From the NCBI GenBank assembly GCA_003952965.2, contig CM025856.1:16947011-17011010 (forward strand): a stretch of DNA of 64,000 nt, given 5' to 3'. Both the position numbers and the translations under genes were made by a program. Below the pieces are notes generated by a model. The model searched no databases. It saw only the letters and a program-made list of their open reading frames with translations, and had not been told where the DNA came from. This DNA comes from Morella rubra. Lineage: Eukaryota; Streptophyta; Magnoliopsida; Fagales; Myricaceae. Of the stretch, positions 35,034 to 46,999 are shown piece by piece; the stretch's first letter is position 1; every line of letters starts with the position of its first letter.

Positions 35034-36331
35034 CTCCCAAAAAAAACCAAAGAGAGCGCTGTCCTGATAAATTTGTTATTGCTGGATCAGCCCAAGCCCA
35101 TTCAAGATCGTTGTCTCCATAATACCCCTCTCTCGTGCCACGCGGCTTTTTCTCATTGCGAAACCATACTCCTGCGCTACTGTCTCTCTGCAACGTCGTC
35201 TCTTCCGGTTCGAAGTTATCCTAGGTAGGCTAGTCCATTTTGATTGAATTTCATTTCTCGAATGCTTTTTCTGGGCACGCTTGTTGAGTGATCGTCTTTA
35301 GGTCAGGGTAAAAAACATGAGTTGTTTGATGAAATGCCTCTTGAGAATCCTCTTGAACCCGTTTCCTTCCTATGATTATGCTTATCTGAAACAAGCAACT
35401 ATTTGGAATGAAATTTTATAATGAAATTGTGAAGAAAGAAAGGAAGTCGGCTTCTTCGAGAAAGCCAGTCTCCATGAACAAACTTCTTTGTATTTTCTTG
35501 AATGACTACAATCGCTGGGCTCTGCCTTTTTTTTTATTACATTCAAGTAACAAACTAATCCTCTCAGTTACACGCCAGTTCAGGAAGCCCATGGGAATCT
35601 TCTAGCAATTCATCCCCGCACAACAGTAGCTTTTCTTCCCTTTCGAATTATGAAGATCCGATTAGTAGTTGTCGCAGATGTTTCTGTAACTTGGTTGGTG
35701 CTTTGAAAGACATTACCTGTGAACTCGTTCTACTTCTCTTTTAAAGTCTTCACAGTTTTAGCGAAATAGGGATGAGGACCAAGCAATAATGTATAAAGAT
35801 GCTTTTTTAGTGCGACTATCCACTTATTTGAAAATGTTGGAGGATTGTAATGTCTTAGAGATTTTACCAATTATGCATAAGCGTCTTCATCCCTTCTTTC
35901 TGTTGTAGTTCGAGAGCTTGAATTATGGAAGAGTTGAGATAGAATTGCTCCAGACACAGTTCTTTGGGCTGTTGATGCAATGTTAGCAGCGAGGAGTTTT
36001 AAAAAGTTTTCACAGAGTAGCACATTCTTCGTCCATAAACTTGTTCCAAGAATGCCGAATTTGGAGGAACCACGAGTTGTTTACAAGCTCTCGAGCATTG
36101 GAGGTGATACACTCAAGAGATTTTCCTCTCGTGAATGCTTGGCCACAGCTAGTACAAGGTTACATATCCATATAAACTAATTCCTTGTTTTGTTTCCCTC
36201 AGTTCGTGTTTGTTAAGCATTGCCTTTTTTTCCGTGTCTTGAAGCCCCCGAGGAGCATAACTCATGGACCAACAAAAAGTCTATCCATGCCTTTCTTTCA
36301 CAAAGGAATCAGATGCTCCTTCAATGCTTAC
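35034..36331. other. Unassigned region before the assembly gap
   Basis: Around 35770-35905 (plus) a frame reads KDAFLVRLSTYLKMLEDC then ILPIMHKRLHPFFL. Around 35980-36175 another reads VDAMLAARSFKK and VHKLVPRMPNLEEPRVVYKL. A CT-rich leader-like stretch lies at about 35120-35215. These look gene-like, but I do not recognise them, and stop codons separate the pieces. It may be a decayed host gene or a real gene whose remainder is lost in the gap. Confidence 0.3.
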
Positions 36332-36432
36332 NNNNNNNNNNNNNNNNNNNNNNNNNNNNNNNNNNNNNNNNNNNNNNNNNNNNNNNNNNNNNNNNNNNNN
36401 NNNNNNNNNNNNNNNNNNNNNNNNNNNNNNNN
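36332..36432. other. Assembly gap (101 N)
   Basis: A run of 101 N. The base after it is the first base of duplicated block copy 2, so the left end of that block is unresolved. Confidence 1.
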
Positions 36433-37051
36433 TGTTTCGTGAATCTATGACCATGCACGGGCGACAATGGCATCGCGATCCATGCGTCTACGACATGGCA
36501 GGTAAAAGAACATTGGAGGAAGGGTCCTTGGCAATCAAAATCCCGCAGCAGCGGCAACCCGATGCCATGGTATGTGTCTGCCGGCCGCAGGCGCGGGGCT
36601 AATGCCTAAAGGAGTCGTAAACCCCACGATATATATATTTAAAGAATTGGTTTAACAAAAATGTATTTTATACCCTTTAACCACCGTCTATTCTTGTTTT
36701 TATAATTTATACTCTAAATTACCAAACTTAATTTATTGTACTGTAAATAATTTAAATGCTTATAATCAATTAATTTGCTCATTGAAATAAAATCTGATCG
36801 TTAAAATCATGTCACATGGTTCATTTAAAACATATGTGGCATAATTTTAATAGTTAGATCGAGAGTGTAAATTGATGAAATTTGAGAGTTCTAAAGTTGA
36901 TGTGTCAAAAATGGTAATTGAGACATCTATTTGAGATTAAGTTTCTAATTTAGGGGCGCAAAATAACTTTTTTTTTTAAAAAAAAAAAAATTAATTTTAA
37001 TGATGAGATCTTAAAATAGGATACAAATAGTAAATTATTAGTCGTTTGGGT

Positions 37052-37568
37052 TAGGATTGTTCAACCCCGGTGCAGACCGGCACCTACACCGGATATGCTA
37101 GTTTTTAAATAATTATCACCTACACCTACACCGTTAAGGGTAAAAACCGGCCCTCAGCGGTGGCGGTTTCCAGTTATCCTACATTCATATTGGGTCATTT
37201 TTTTAACATTTTACGCACTTGGCCCAATGTATTTTTTTTTTTTTTTTTTTTGATACATTAATCACATATCAATAAAATCTAAACTAATGAAATCTAAAAT
37301 TAAAAAAATAAAATTAAAGATCAAAATAGAGATTAAACAACAAACAGATTGGGCAATGGATTTTGACTACAAGAAAAAAACTCGTGTGTGGTGAACGTTA
37401 GATACTGCATCCCTTTTTTTGACAAAAGCAGTTCTTGAAAAACCCAGAACCTGGAATAGCACTAGATTTTTTGCAAAACTTTAAACCAACACTAACACAG
37501 GTGAAGTCGGATATCGATAATCCAGTGCCGATGCTACCAGAATTTTCCGGTGGCACTGAACAACCCTA
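37052..37568. mobile_element. hAT-type MITE, copy 2 (517 bp, fuller)
   Basis: Same ends and same flanking 8-bp repeat GTTTGGGT (37044-37051 and 37569-37576) as copy 1. It retains an internal segment of about 90 bp (about 37310-37440) that is missing or scrambled in copy 1. Confidence 0.88.
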
Positions 37569-38576
37569 GTTTGGGTTACAATATATTCAATTTAATAGAG
37601 TGGAAATTGTTAAAGATATGATAGTCAAAAGAGTGTAAAGATGTAATTACCCAAAAAACTTTTTAGTTTTTTTTTTTTTTTTTTAAGGGTTAAGTACCCA
37701 TTTTGTCGCTAGGTTTTGAACATTTTTAACGAATCGTCATTCGGTTTTCAAATTGATCATAGATATCCCGAGTTTACTTTTTGCAAAGAAGTCATTCTCT
37801 TAAAATTTCATTCTCAAAACTAATGATTCACGTGTAAGTTCCAATCATGTGTCGCCTAAAACTAAAATCATGTGACTTATAGTTTTTTAAGTTTTATTTT
37901 TTCTAATATTTTTTCCTAATATTTTATTTTTAAAATAATTTAGTTTGTTTTATTTAAAACAAAACAAAAAATTAAGAAAAAAAATTGGAAATAAAACTTA
38001 AAAAAATTATAAGTCACATAATTTTAATTTTGGGTGACATATAATTGGAACTGATGTGTGAATCGTTAATTTTATAGAAATAAATTTAATGAAATAACTT
38101 ATTTGATAAAAATTATAAAATTAAGAACCTTTATAATCAATTTAAAAATCTAAAGACTATTTATTAAAATGAATTAAAACTCAAGAAACAAATAGGTATA
38201 TAACCTTTTTTTTCAATACTAACCTCCAAATCCAGCATGCATCGACTTTTTCACCCCAGATTAGTTTCAACCGGTGTTAAAGTGACTTGGGTCGATAGTT
38301 AATGTCAACCCTTTGAAAACAGTAAAAATCCTAACGTTCTGCCTATTGGAGATGGAAACGTTCGGGCCTCTTGCCTTGTCGTAGCAATAATTATCAATCA
38401 CGTTGCCGCTTAATCTAGTCAAAAAATGATAGAAGTAGACTAACGGCTGGGTAACCGAAATGAATTGGTATTCCAGTCTGTTGTCCCACAAATTAATGGT
38501 ATTAATATAAGATTTCACAATTTTAAATCTTAAGTTGGTGAATACTAGCTTTGAAAATTATAATAGTTCGAAACGA

Positions 38577-40414
38577 TCACAAAATTTCTTGTAAGGTGGT
38601 GATCTCATATCTAAAACTTGATAGATGAAACGCCGAAATAATATTACGAGAAATATCAATAATGTTACCCCTAATCATACGAATAACAACTATAGGATCA
38701 AAAAGTTCACCCTCCATTCTAATCATACATCGATGACGCCAAAGAGTAAGGCCGAGTAAAAGCGATGTAGGTACCGGTTTGGCCAAAATCGATACCATCA
38801 CCGTTAAATCTCGATGAGGAGAACTTAGCACCGGTTGACTACAAAACCAGTCTTTTTGGGTGCCGGTTTTATCGGTGATGGTTACACAGTAACGGCCCAC
38901 CATTTAACCTTCAAAATGTTAAAAAAAAAAAAAAAAAAAAATTTCAAAGATTCAAGTTGCAAATCGCAAATCGCAAATCATCAGGATCGGTTCAAAATGT
39001 CCATTAACCCATATCAAACTATAACAAATTCACAACTTTCAAATTTCAAGTTCACAAATTGCAAACAACAAACAAATTTCAAAGATTCAAAACCAGTCTT
39101 GATGATTCATGAAGTCTCCATCACAAGTTCGCAACTCTTAAATTTTCAATCCTCACCTTTATTGACGACTATGGTTGCAGACGGCAAAGGGTGGCGACGG
39201 GCGGCTCCTGGGTGGGAGAGAGCGACAGAGAGAGTGCGTAGAGACTAAGAGAGAGAGAGTTTGAGTGTAAGAGAGTAGGTGGCAAGAATCTGGACTAAAG
39301 ACTTGGGGAGGGGGAGCTAAAGTTTAGGTTAGGGTTAATTGAAACACACGTGTGTTTTCAATTAACCCTTAAAATAATTTTTAAAAAAATTAAAAATGAC
39401 ATCATTTTGTAATTTTTTCTTTTAGTTTTGACAGTTTACCGCAACCGTCACCATTATCAGTAACAATCACCGATTGGGTATTTACTAGTGCTGGAGGTGA
39501 TGGTAAAACTGGCACCGACATCATCATTGAAAATACCAAAGAGCCCCAGATAAACGGAAGGAGCCCAACAAGAATTCCAACTTGAGAACTATTTTTGCCT
39601 ATATGCCACCAAGAAAAAATTCCTCAACCACTGAGAACAATGGGCCATAAAGGACACCCCAATAGCATTAGAAAAAAATTTCAAACTTGAGTTGCAATCA
39701 TACTAGAATTGAGGACATGACAACAATTATATTTAGAAACCACAGGAATGCCAAGATGACTAATGCGAGCAGGTAAACAATGATAAATTGATCTCCACAT
39801 AACTAATGATATATTGCTAGGAAGAAGCTTATGCCATATCCAATGACACCAATGAACCTTAGAAAATTTAGTTCGAATTAGCTGCCAAGCACTTCTAGTT
39901 ATGAACATACCTTTGGGGTCCTCTGTCTAAATAAGTGTGTTCGAACAATTTCACAGTCCATGAAGAGACAAATAATATTGGGAACAATAATAGCACCAAG
40001 CCACCAACAAGATTCTACAGCTGAATTGGATCCCAATTTGACCATTGAAAAACTTCACTAAGACTTAAGTTTGAATTATGAATCGTAGACACCAACTTAG
40101 GTGAAGGACCATTGACTGTCCAATTATCATACTAGAAATTCAAGTGACCATCCTTTATTTGTCAAAAGGATGATTGCAGGATCCTAAGAATGTAAGAACC
40201 CACTGCTTTCCAAAAAGCTGAATCACCTTGCTTAATCACCACCGTCGAAGGCATAGCATTTCGAACGTACCTCCCATGGAAGAATTATGTCTATAAAGAC
40301 TCACCTAATAAAATCTTCCAAGCAAATTTCATGTGCAATGACTGTTGAACTTCTTAAAGATCTCAAATCCCCATGCCACCTTCATCAAAGGGTCTATAGA
40401 TAAGATGCCAAGAC
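38577..40414 (-). pseudogene. LINE remnant, copy 2, interrupted by a MITE
   Basis: This is the duplicate of the LINE remnant in block copy 1, with the same minus-strand RT zinc-binding motifs (about 39681-39908) and LTLWRHRCMIRMEGE. It is split at the same place by the 789-bp MITE. The only differences are scattered substitutions and short indels. Confidence 0.75.
38747..39535. mobile_element. Second hAT-like MITE, copy 2 (789 bp)
   Basis: Flanked by CCAAAGAG at 38739-38746 and 39536-39543, as in copy 1. Because both copies have the same insertion site and target duplication, the insertion came before the block duplication. Confidence 0.75.
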
Positions 40415-40728
40415 ACCCATTTTCTCTTTCTCTCACCATTAGTTGAACCCTAGAAAAAATTCATAGAAATACTTGTAAATTTTAGAGATAGGTTTGGTGG
40501 AAGTAAGGTACCTGCAATTTCTTTTATTGTTTGTTACAATATGTTTTAATTTTTATAGTGGTTAAAAATTTAGTGAAAATTTTTACGAAAATTAATTTTT
40601 TTTGAAGCATTCAAACATAGGCTGATTTTATGGGGTTGTAAAAAGTTGGTGAAATATTTTTAAGATGTTTGATTGTAGTTATTTTTATTGAGGTTTGTGA
40701 AAAAGTATTTAGAGAGAATTTTTGATAG

Positions 40729-41626
40729 ATTTTTTTTATGAAAAAGTATGAAGTTTGTCAAAAAGTAGAGAGATAGATGATTTAATGATTTTTTTTTTTC
40801 ATGAAAAGGTGTTGTGTGAAAGTTTTGAAATTTCATTGTTACACTGTAAAAAATTTTCCATTTTGAAAATCTCTTACGAGTCAAAATTTTTACAACCAAA
40901 ATTAAGATTTCAAAATTTTTATACAAATTCTAACATCTTTTCACACCAACGTTAATACATTTAATTTTCTCTCTCCTTACTTTTAGCTAACTCTGTTAAT
41001 TTTATATTAAAAAATTGCAGCTTATCCCCATCTTAAAAAATCAATCTCTCCAAATTTTCTCCTACAAATTCAATTTTTTTAAGTTTTGCATCCCAAACAT
41101 CACCTAAGTATGATAATTTCAAAATCTTCTTGCAAATCTTTGGAGTTTGGCAACGCATATTCAAACAAAAAATTGATCTATAGCCAAAATAATGAAAGGA
41201 AAAACGAAGATCTCGCGGTCATAAGTATATATCTTAAATTAACACCGACTAAATTGATAAGTCAAGGTTTAGAAATTTTTCAATAATAATATTAGTCTTT
41301 CTGGCCCATTCATGACTCAACAGCTCAAACAGAAATTAAAAATTACATCTGTGGAGTACGTGGGGTTGGAAAAAACGACATCTTGTTCCCACCCTTTTTC
41401 AGGATCTAAAGGCGGGTCCCTTATTACGAGGGAAAGCTTAAAAGGGCCAAATGTGCTTTGACTGGATTAGTGGTTAAAAAGGGACAAGCTCCAACGCATA
41501 ATTCCCACGTACCATCCCGACCAACTACCATTCTACAGTTGTAATGCCCGAAATTCGATCTCTTCACCTTCTACAGCATCTTGCTTACAAATAGCAGGGT
41601 GTCTTCCACCTTCTTTCACGGTTCAG
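40729..41626 (+). promoter_or_regulatory. Dienelactone hydrolase gene 5' flank
   Basis: About 900 bp upstream of the ATG at 41627. 40740-41060 is AT-rich MITE-like sequence. 41101-41546 has the diverged partner at 27071-27797. The strongest shared block, ATTCTACAGTTGTAATG, lies about 80-100 bp upstream of the start codon, where a core promoter or 5' UTR would be. I see no clear TATA box. Confidence 0.4.
41101..41546 (+). repeat. Gene-proximal partner of the diverged 5'-flank duplication
   Basis: Pairs with 27071-27797 through five ordered blocks of 10-28 bases. It is much more diverged than the adjacent 4-kb block pair. Confidence 0.65.
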
Positions 41627-44600
41627 ATGGCTCACGTTCATATGCTTTCCTTCATCTCTAGGCCTCTCTTCAAGCTAGCTTTTCTTCTCACTCTTACTAT
41701 CTTTTTATCTCTTCCTCTGGGTAACTGGTCTGCAGAAGAAAAGTTAGGCTCTCATTGCTTGGAGAACCCACCAACTCTTAACGAGAGCAGTGGAGGCGGG
41801 TCAGTGAAGAAAATTGGAGGCCTCAAGGCATATGTTAGTGGCCACGCTCATTCCAAGCTAGCAATCCTGCTCGTTTCTGATGTTTTCGGTAATTACCTGC
41901 TTCAGTTTCGCTTCTAGTAAGACATATTTTGTGTTCTAGTTTCTCGTTTGCCCTTTTCCCCATCTGGTTTGCTTCGATTCAGTAGTGTTCCTGTTTAGCT
42001 TCACATACGAGCATTTTCTCGATCTGGGTTTCCAGTTATTTGGGATATTTCATTCTTACTTTATGGAACTTGATGTTTTTCTATTTTAGTGCTAATCGTT
42101 TGCGGCTGGTTTAAACGCTCTTTTCTCTTTGATATTTGGCTCCTTGGGTTCAAAAAGTTAAAAGGAATACCGGGTGTACGAATTAACCATCCTAGACTTC
42201 ACAAGTCGCAAGCGCTAGTTCTCAGTCTTTGAATGTGCTCCCAAGTTTTACTCACTAACTCTCACCTTCTGATTGAGCTTTAAGGAGGCTCCAGAGGATA
42301 TGTGCTAGTGGTGTTATATCTAGAGGACCCTCTCATCAAAAGGAGCACTCCATTTTGCTCCTACTCTGTTGTTGATTGTCCCTCAGTTTCGATTTGTATT
42401 GCTTATAGAGTCGTCTTGAAATGGTGTTGCGGTTCTGGTCATTTGACCACACTTTACCGCACACGTTTTTCCTCTGTGTATGTTGGGGCGGGCGTGGGGA
42501 GGACTACCTTTAAAATGAACCACCGATAAATTCAAAGTAAACTGTATTACACAGTCGAAAGATTTGTAAGCCTTTTGAGTTGCCAACTTATTTTCTCAGC
42601 TAAAAAATCCCAGTATGGTGTAACAACTTTTGTTGTCCTTGCAGGATATGAAGCACCACATTTGAGGTATGCCCACTTTCAAAAAATGTCCCCTCAATCT
42701 GTTAACTAACTTCTTAATTATTACATGAAGCCTTTGTCTGCTATCTCTGGATCCCCTTGTATCCTCTTTCCGCTTTGTAATTGCAGCAGCTCCCTCAAAT
42801 CGACACTTTTTGTTTCCCTACTTTGACCATGAGAAAGCACGCACACATTTATGTAATTTGACAAATATCTGGTTTTCAAGTGAGAGATCTTTCTACTTTC
42901 CAACTTGTTAACATATTAAAAGATGGAAAAGCTTAGAGAAATCTGGATTTGTAAATTTTAATTGGAATATTCAGTGCTGGCTTGAGCAGAATTACAGCAT
43001 AGATGTAGGGACCTAAGCTCTCATGAGTATGAAAATACTGGTGACTAGACAATTTACCCTGATTTGTGTGGAGCATATTTCCTGACAGGTTTATGATACT
43101 AAGCCTCTACGTTGGACTTAATAGAACTCACTCCTTTGTGTTAAAAATTTCATTTGCTCTGCCAATGGTGCTGGTACCTCTGTTTTAGTGCTTCTACATT
43201 GGACTTGATATAATTCACTCCCCTGTTTTAAACACTTAATTTTGTTCTGTAAATGGTGCTGGCAACTCTGTTTTAGTGCTTCTACTAGTATTTTTTGTTT
43301 CTTCAATCTCTAATAATCAATTAATTTTAAAAAATTGCCTGGGACTAGGAGTTTCACACATATATTATTGTCTACGTTGTTCTTAAGACTAATATCGAGT
43401 TCTTTTGACTGTGACTTGAAAGGCATATTGCTGACAAGTTTGCCCAATCTGGATTCTACGCTGTGGTTCCTGACTTCTTCTATGGAGACCCCTATGTCCA
43501 GAATTCATCAACGACAATCCCGGAGTGGTTAAAAATTCATGGAACAGTTTGTGTCCCACTCTGCTTAAATAAAGTTGAATAGAATTATTTGTTATATTCA
43601 TCAACTTTACTTTGAAACCATCATAGTATGTATTGAATTTTTTTTTCTTTTGCCATTGGCTGCCTCATAAATCGTGACTTGAATGTGAAATTTGGGAGTC
43701 CTATGCCACAGATCATACTAGTAGTACTGCCATCATATTCTCCTTTTCTTTAGGACAAAGGATTTGAAGATGCCAAAAAAGTAGTTGCTGCTCTGAGGAA
43801 AAAAGGCGTGCACGCAGTTGGAGCAGCAGGGTTCTGCTGGGGTGGTGAGATATCTATTTACCTTTTTCCGAACAATAGTTTTTGTGGGACACGGTTTAGA
43901 CCCTAAACTTACCTAGAGGGGGATACACTTAGGAACTAACAGTTTTGATCTTCTAAACCATTTTCAGCTTGTCTCATTGAGTTCAGGCTATTGATAGTTG
44001 AAGCTTTCCAAATTAAGTTAGATGAAAACTTAACTTCTTGCTCATCTATTGTCATTTCAGGAAATGTGGGTGTGAAGCTAGCAAAGACTGATTTCATCAA
44101 AGCTGCAGTTTTGTTGCACCCTTCATGGGTCACTGTAGAGTTTATTGAGGGTATGACTGTTAACTTAAATAAAGGAAACCCTCTTAATCTTATTCAAACT
44201 AGCGGCAGAAGGACTGTGTGAAACTCTACTGTAAGCTTGTGTAACGTGCTCGGCAAGCTGAATAGAAATTTTTATACTCCTATGTAAATCCATTAACGTT
44301 AATTTTTCCTGATAAGTATCAACATTTATTTGATAAAAATGCTTGTAAAACTTTCAAATGCTTATCAATTCTTCTTCTATAGTTGTCAAGGTTCCGCTTG
44401 CCATTTTGGCCGCCGAATTAGACAATGGCACTCCACCCCAGCTCCTCAAACAGTTCGGAGAGGTTCTCTCCCAACATAAGGTAAGCATCTCTAGATTTTC
44501 AGATAACTGGCCTTCATGCATGGTGCTTGACTATTAGCCTCGGAAGAGACAACTTCTCAGACAATATAAAACACTTTCCAAACAATAAGCTTCTTTGAGA

Positions 44601-44832
44601 GTTTTGCGTCATGTATTGCTTGAGGATCTGTTTAATAGGTTCCAAAATGACATTGCTCACTCCATTTAATGCTGCCACTTTGCAGGTTGATAATTTTATC
44701 AAGATATTTCCTAAGGTTAAGCATGGATGGACAGTCAGGTACAACGACTCTGACCCGACCGCCGTGAAGGCTGCTGAAGAATCCCATCAAGACATGTTGC
44801 ATTGGTTAACCAAGTATGTCAAGGAAACATGA
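41627..44832 (+). CDS. Dienelactone hydrolase family protein (alpha/beta hydrolase)
   Basis: Seven exons: 41627-41888, 42645-42666, 43423-43546, 43754-43844, 44061-44150, 44383-44480 and 44686-44832. They total 834 nt, 277 residues plus stop, with phases agreeing at every GT-AG junction. Exon 2 is only 22 nt. Residues 1-34 contain a hydrophobic run (KLAFLLTLTIFLSLPLG) that looks like a signal peptide or anchor. After it comes the usual plant start CLENPPTLN, then SKLAILLVSDVFGYEAPHLR and VVPDFFYGDP. The nucleophile motif is GFCWGG (Cys). LAAELD carries the probable catalytic Asp and HGWTVR the catalytic His, so the Cys-Asp-His triad of the carboxymethylenebutenolidase family is intact. The native substrate in plants is unknown to me. 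The N-terminal hydrophobic segment suggests secretory or membrane targeting, unlike many cytosolic relatives. Confidence 0.92.
43104..43278. repeat. Tandem duplication (87 + 88 bp) in intron 2 of the hydrolase gene
   Basis: Units 43104-43190 and 43191-43278 share TCTAC.TTGGACTT, AATTCACTCC or AACTCACTCC, AATGGTGCTGG and CTCTGTTTTAGTG. They are diverged by roughly one base in six. The array lies between exons 2 and 3. Confidence 0.85.
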
Positions 44833-46700
44833 TTTTCTGGGCAATGAAAGTTCTCTGGATCTGATTTTCGCTATTTAAACAGTTTGATCCTCAAGAACTT
44901 GTTTGGGGCTAATAATAGAGCTTAACATGCCTTTAGCATGTTTTTAATAGAAAAAAGTAGAAGAATTAATACTTTGCTGCGTCTTTCATTCCTGTTCTTC
45001 ATATCTCCAATTTTTTTTGCAAGTAAATAACTTCGACACATTTTCTAGATCACCACTCTTGATTATACCCCGAATTAGTTGCTGTGCTACAAGTCTACAA
45101 AGAACGTGCAGTAACTGTACCTCCAGCAGTGGGTTCCTGCTTAATTTTTGTTCTACTCACACATTAAAAGACTAGAACCGTTAGTTGGATTGAGTATATA
45201 GGGGGTGCAGTACTATCAATGGCAATGAAAACCACTTCAATGGAACAATTATCCACCGAAATTAACGGAACATAGAAAATCTTCTTATAGTTCTTTTCAC
45301 GGAACCATTTTTCACCCCTATTGATGAAAGACATGAAGAGAAGTCCCGAGAAATGTACAACGCAAGAAATGGTGAATTCTAGGGGAGGCCGCTACAACGC
45401 CACAGTAGGTTTTGATCTATAGTGGCGTTACACCGGGGTTTGCGACCGTTGATAGCTGACCATTGGGGTAGGTCGAACTTTCACCAGCGTTTGTACTAAA
45501 CGTTGCTAAAATCCTATCCCGACCCATATATAACGGCGTTTACAAAGGGCGCTAAAAAATCGCTGGTGAAAACGTAGCAGTGTTTTTTGGGCTAGTACCA
45601 GTGGTTTCCGACCATCGCTGTAGCCCGGTTTTTTTTTAGTGGATGATATTTTTGTTTAACATCGACTGTACTTGTCGGATGTAACATGTCTCCTTTTTTA
45701 TTTTTTTTTTCGAGTCAAGTAATTGACCAATTGAGCAAACAAGAAGGAAGAATCAATGATGCTATGAAAATGATAAAGCAACCTTCTATACACACATATA
45801 CATATAAAAAGAACATATCAAAAGTGGAACCTTTTCCCGATTCTTCCTCCTACCCGTTCTTCTGCTTCTATCATTCTCCAAGCAGATTGAGCCACTGTTA
45901 GATGTCTTAGATATTGTTGGGAGGATAATCGCAAAACACCTTGCCTCCAATTTTCTTCACCTTTCATGCGGGCACATAATCGTACAGGCATGGCCGATAA
46001 TACCCGTGTGGTCAACCGTGCATGGCCATTCATGATGCTTGGGCTTTATTTTGTTCTGTTTTTGTTTCTTGAGGTTCACGGGGGCAATTCATGACACATG
46101 GTTTGTGCATTGGGTTGGATGGCTTTCTCCCATCTGGAAGACTCATTGACCGGCCGATTGGAATCGCAAAGATAAAATCCGAAGAATCGACCCCACAACT
46201 CAATATATATATATATATATGCATGATCTCGTGTTATTTTAGAGTCTACTTTTCCAAGGTGAGTTTTCTTACACAGAAAGTTTTCGTATTTATTCTATCA
46301 TCATTACTCGGTTAAGAAAGATATATAAACATCGTGCAATAGTAAAATAATTAGTCTAAAGATTTGATAGTAGCAATATTAATAGTTTTCCATCGGCTCG
46401 ACAGTCCACTTTCTGAAGTATGATGAAATGAGTGGGACCCCATTCAACAGTTATAGTACTTTGCAGTACTGGAATTTAAACTCTCTGTCGCGCTTAGTAC
46501 CATACTAAGACAACATTTCTACTAAGTTAAAAGTCTTTATTTATAAAGAAAATATAAAAGAAAGGTATTCTTAAATTTAAATTTGAATATTTGAAATCTT
46601 GATGATATCTTACATATATTATTAAAATTTAATTTCTAATATCATGATAATATATCATATCAAATCTTATAAATTAATTATAATATTATCTCTAACACAT
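44833..46700. other. Spacer after the hydrolase gene, with a possible CACTA-element end
   Basis: 44833-45000 should hold the 3' UTR. 45370-45645 is more GC-rich and repetitive, with GGCGTTACA, GCGTTTGTAC, GGCGTTTACAAAGGGCGC and CGCTGGTGAAAACG, and ends GTAGCCCGGTTTTTTTTTAGTG. Read on the minus strand, that end starts CACTAAAAAAAAACCGGGC. This is the style of CACTA (En/Spm) subterminal repeats, but only one end is visible. A (TA)n run is at 46203-46221. The rest is AT-rich with no gene. Confidence 0.35.
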
Positions 46701-46999
46701 TGTTAAGTTTTTGTTGTTTTGGCATCATTCCGCGTCAAAATATGTATTGATCGAGTTGTATTTTTGGTATACACATTTGTTCAAGAGTTAGAATTAAGGG
46801 TGAGTATCGGAACGGATGGAACCATTCCGGTTCCGGTACTCACCGGAATAGGAATTTTCATTCCGGTTCCATTTCGGAATGGAACTGGAATTTTCGGAAA
46901 CGGAATCCGGAAATTCCAGGTCATAGCTGGGCCTAAAGGCCCAGTTTTGACTTGGCCCAAAATGCTTTTTTAAGCATTTTGGGCCGAAATTGGGCTTTT

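Larger units (their letters stand above)
36433..40728. repeat. Duplicated block, copy 2 (right)
   Basis: Same order and orientation as 22301-26415, with an offset that grows from 14,132 to about 14,313 as small segments missing in copy 1 are present here. This copy is the more complete one. It begins at the assembly gap and its similarity ends after GAATTTTTGATAG, about 900 bp upstream of the dienelactone hydrolase ATG. Confidence 0.95.

Noticed and set aside
43118-43306. Minus-strand ORF with an internally repeated protein sequence in the hydrolase intron
   Set aside because: The repeat is explained by the 87/88-bp tandem duplication in intron 2, antisense to the gene.
46719-46973. 84-codon plus-strand ORF across the LTR/hAT boundary
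   Set aside because: It joins LTR and subterminal repeat sequence and is only a by-product of the TTCCGG repeats.
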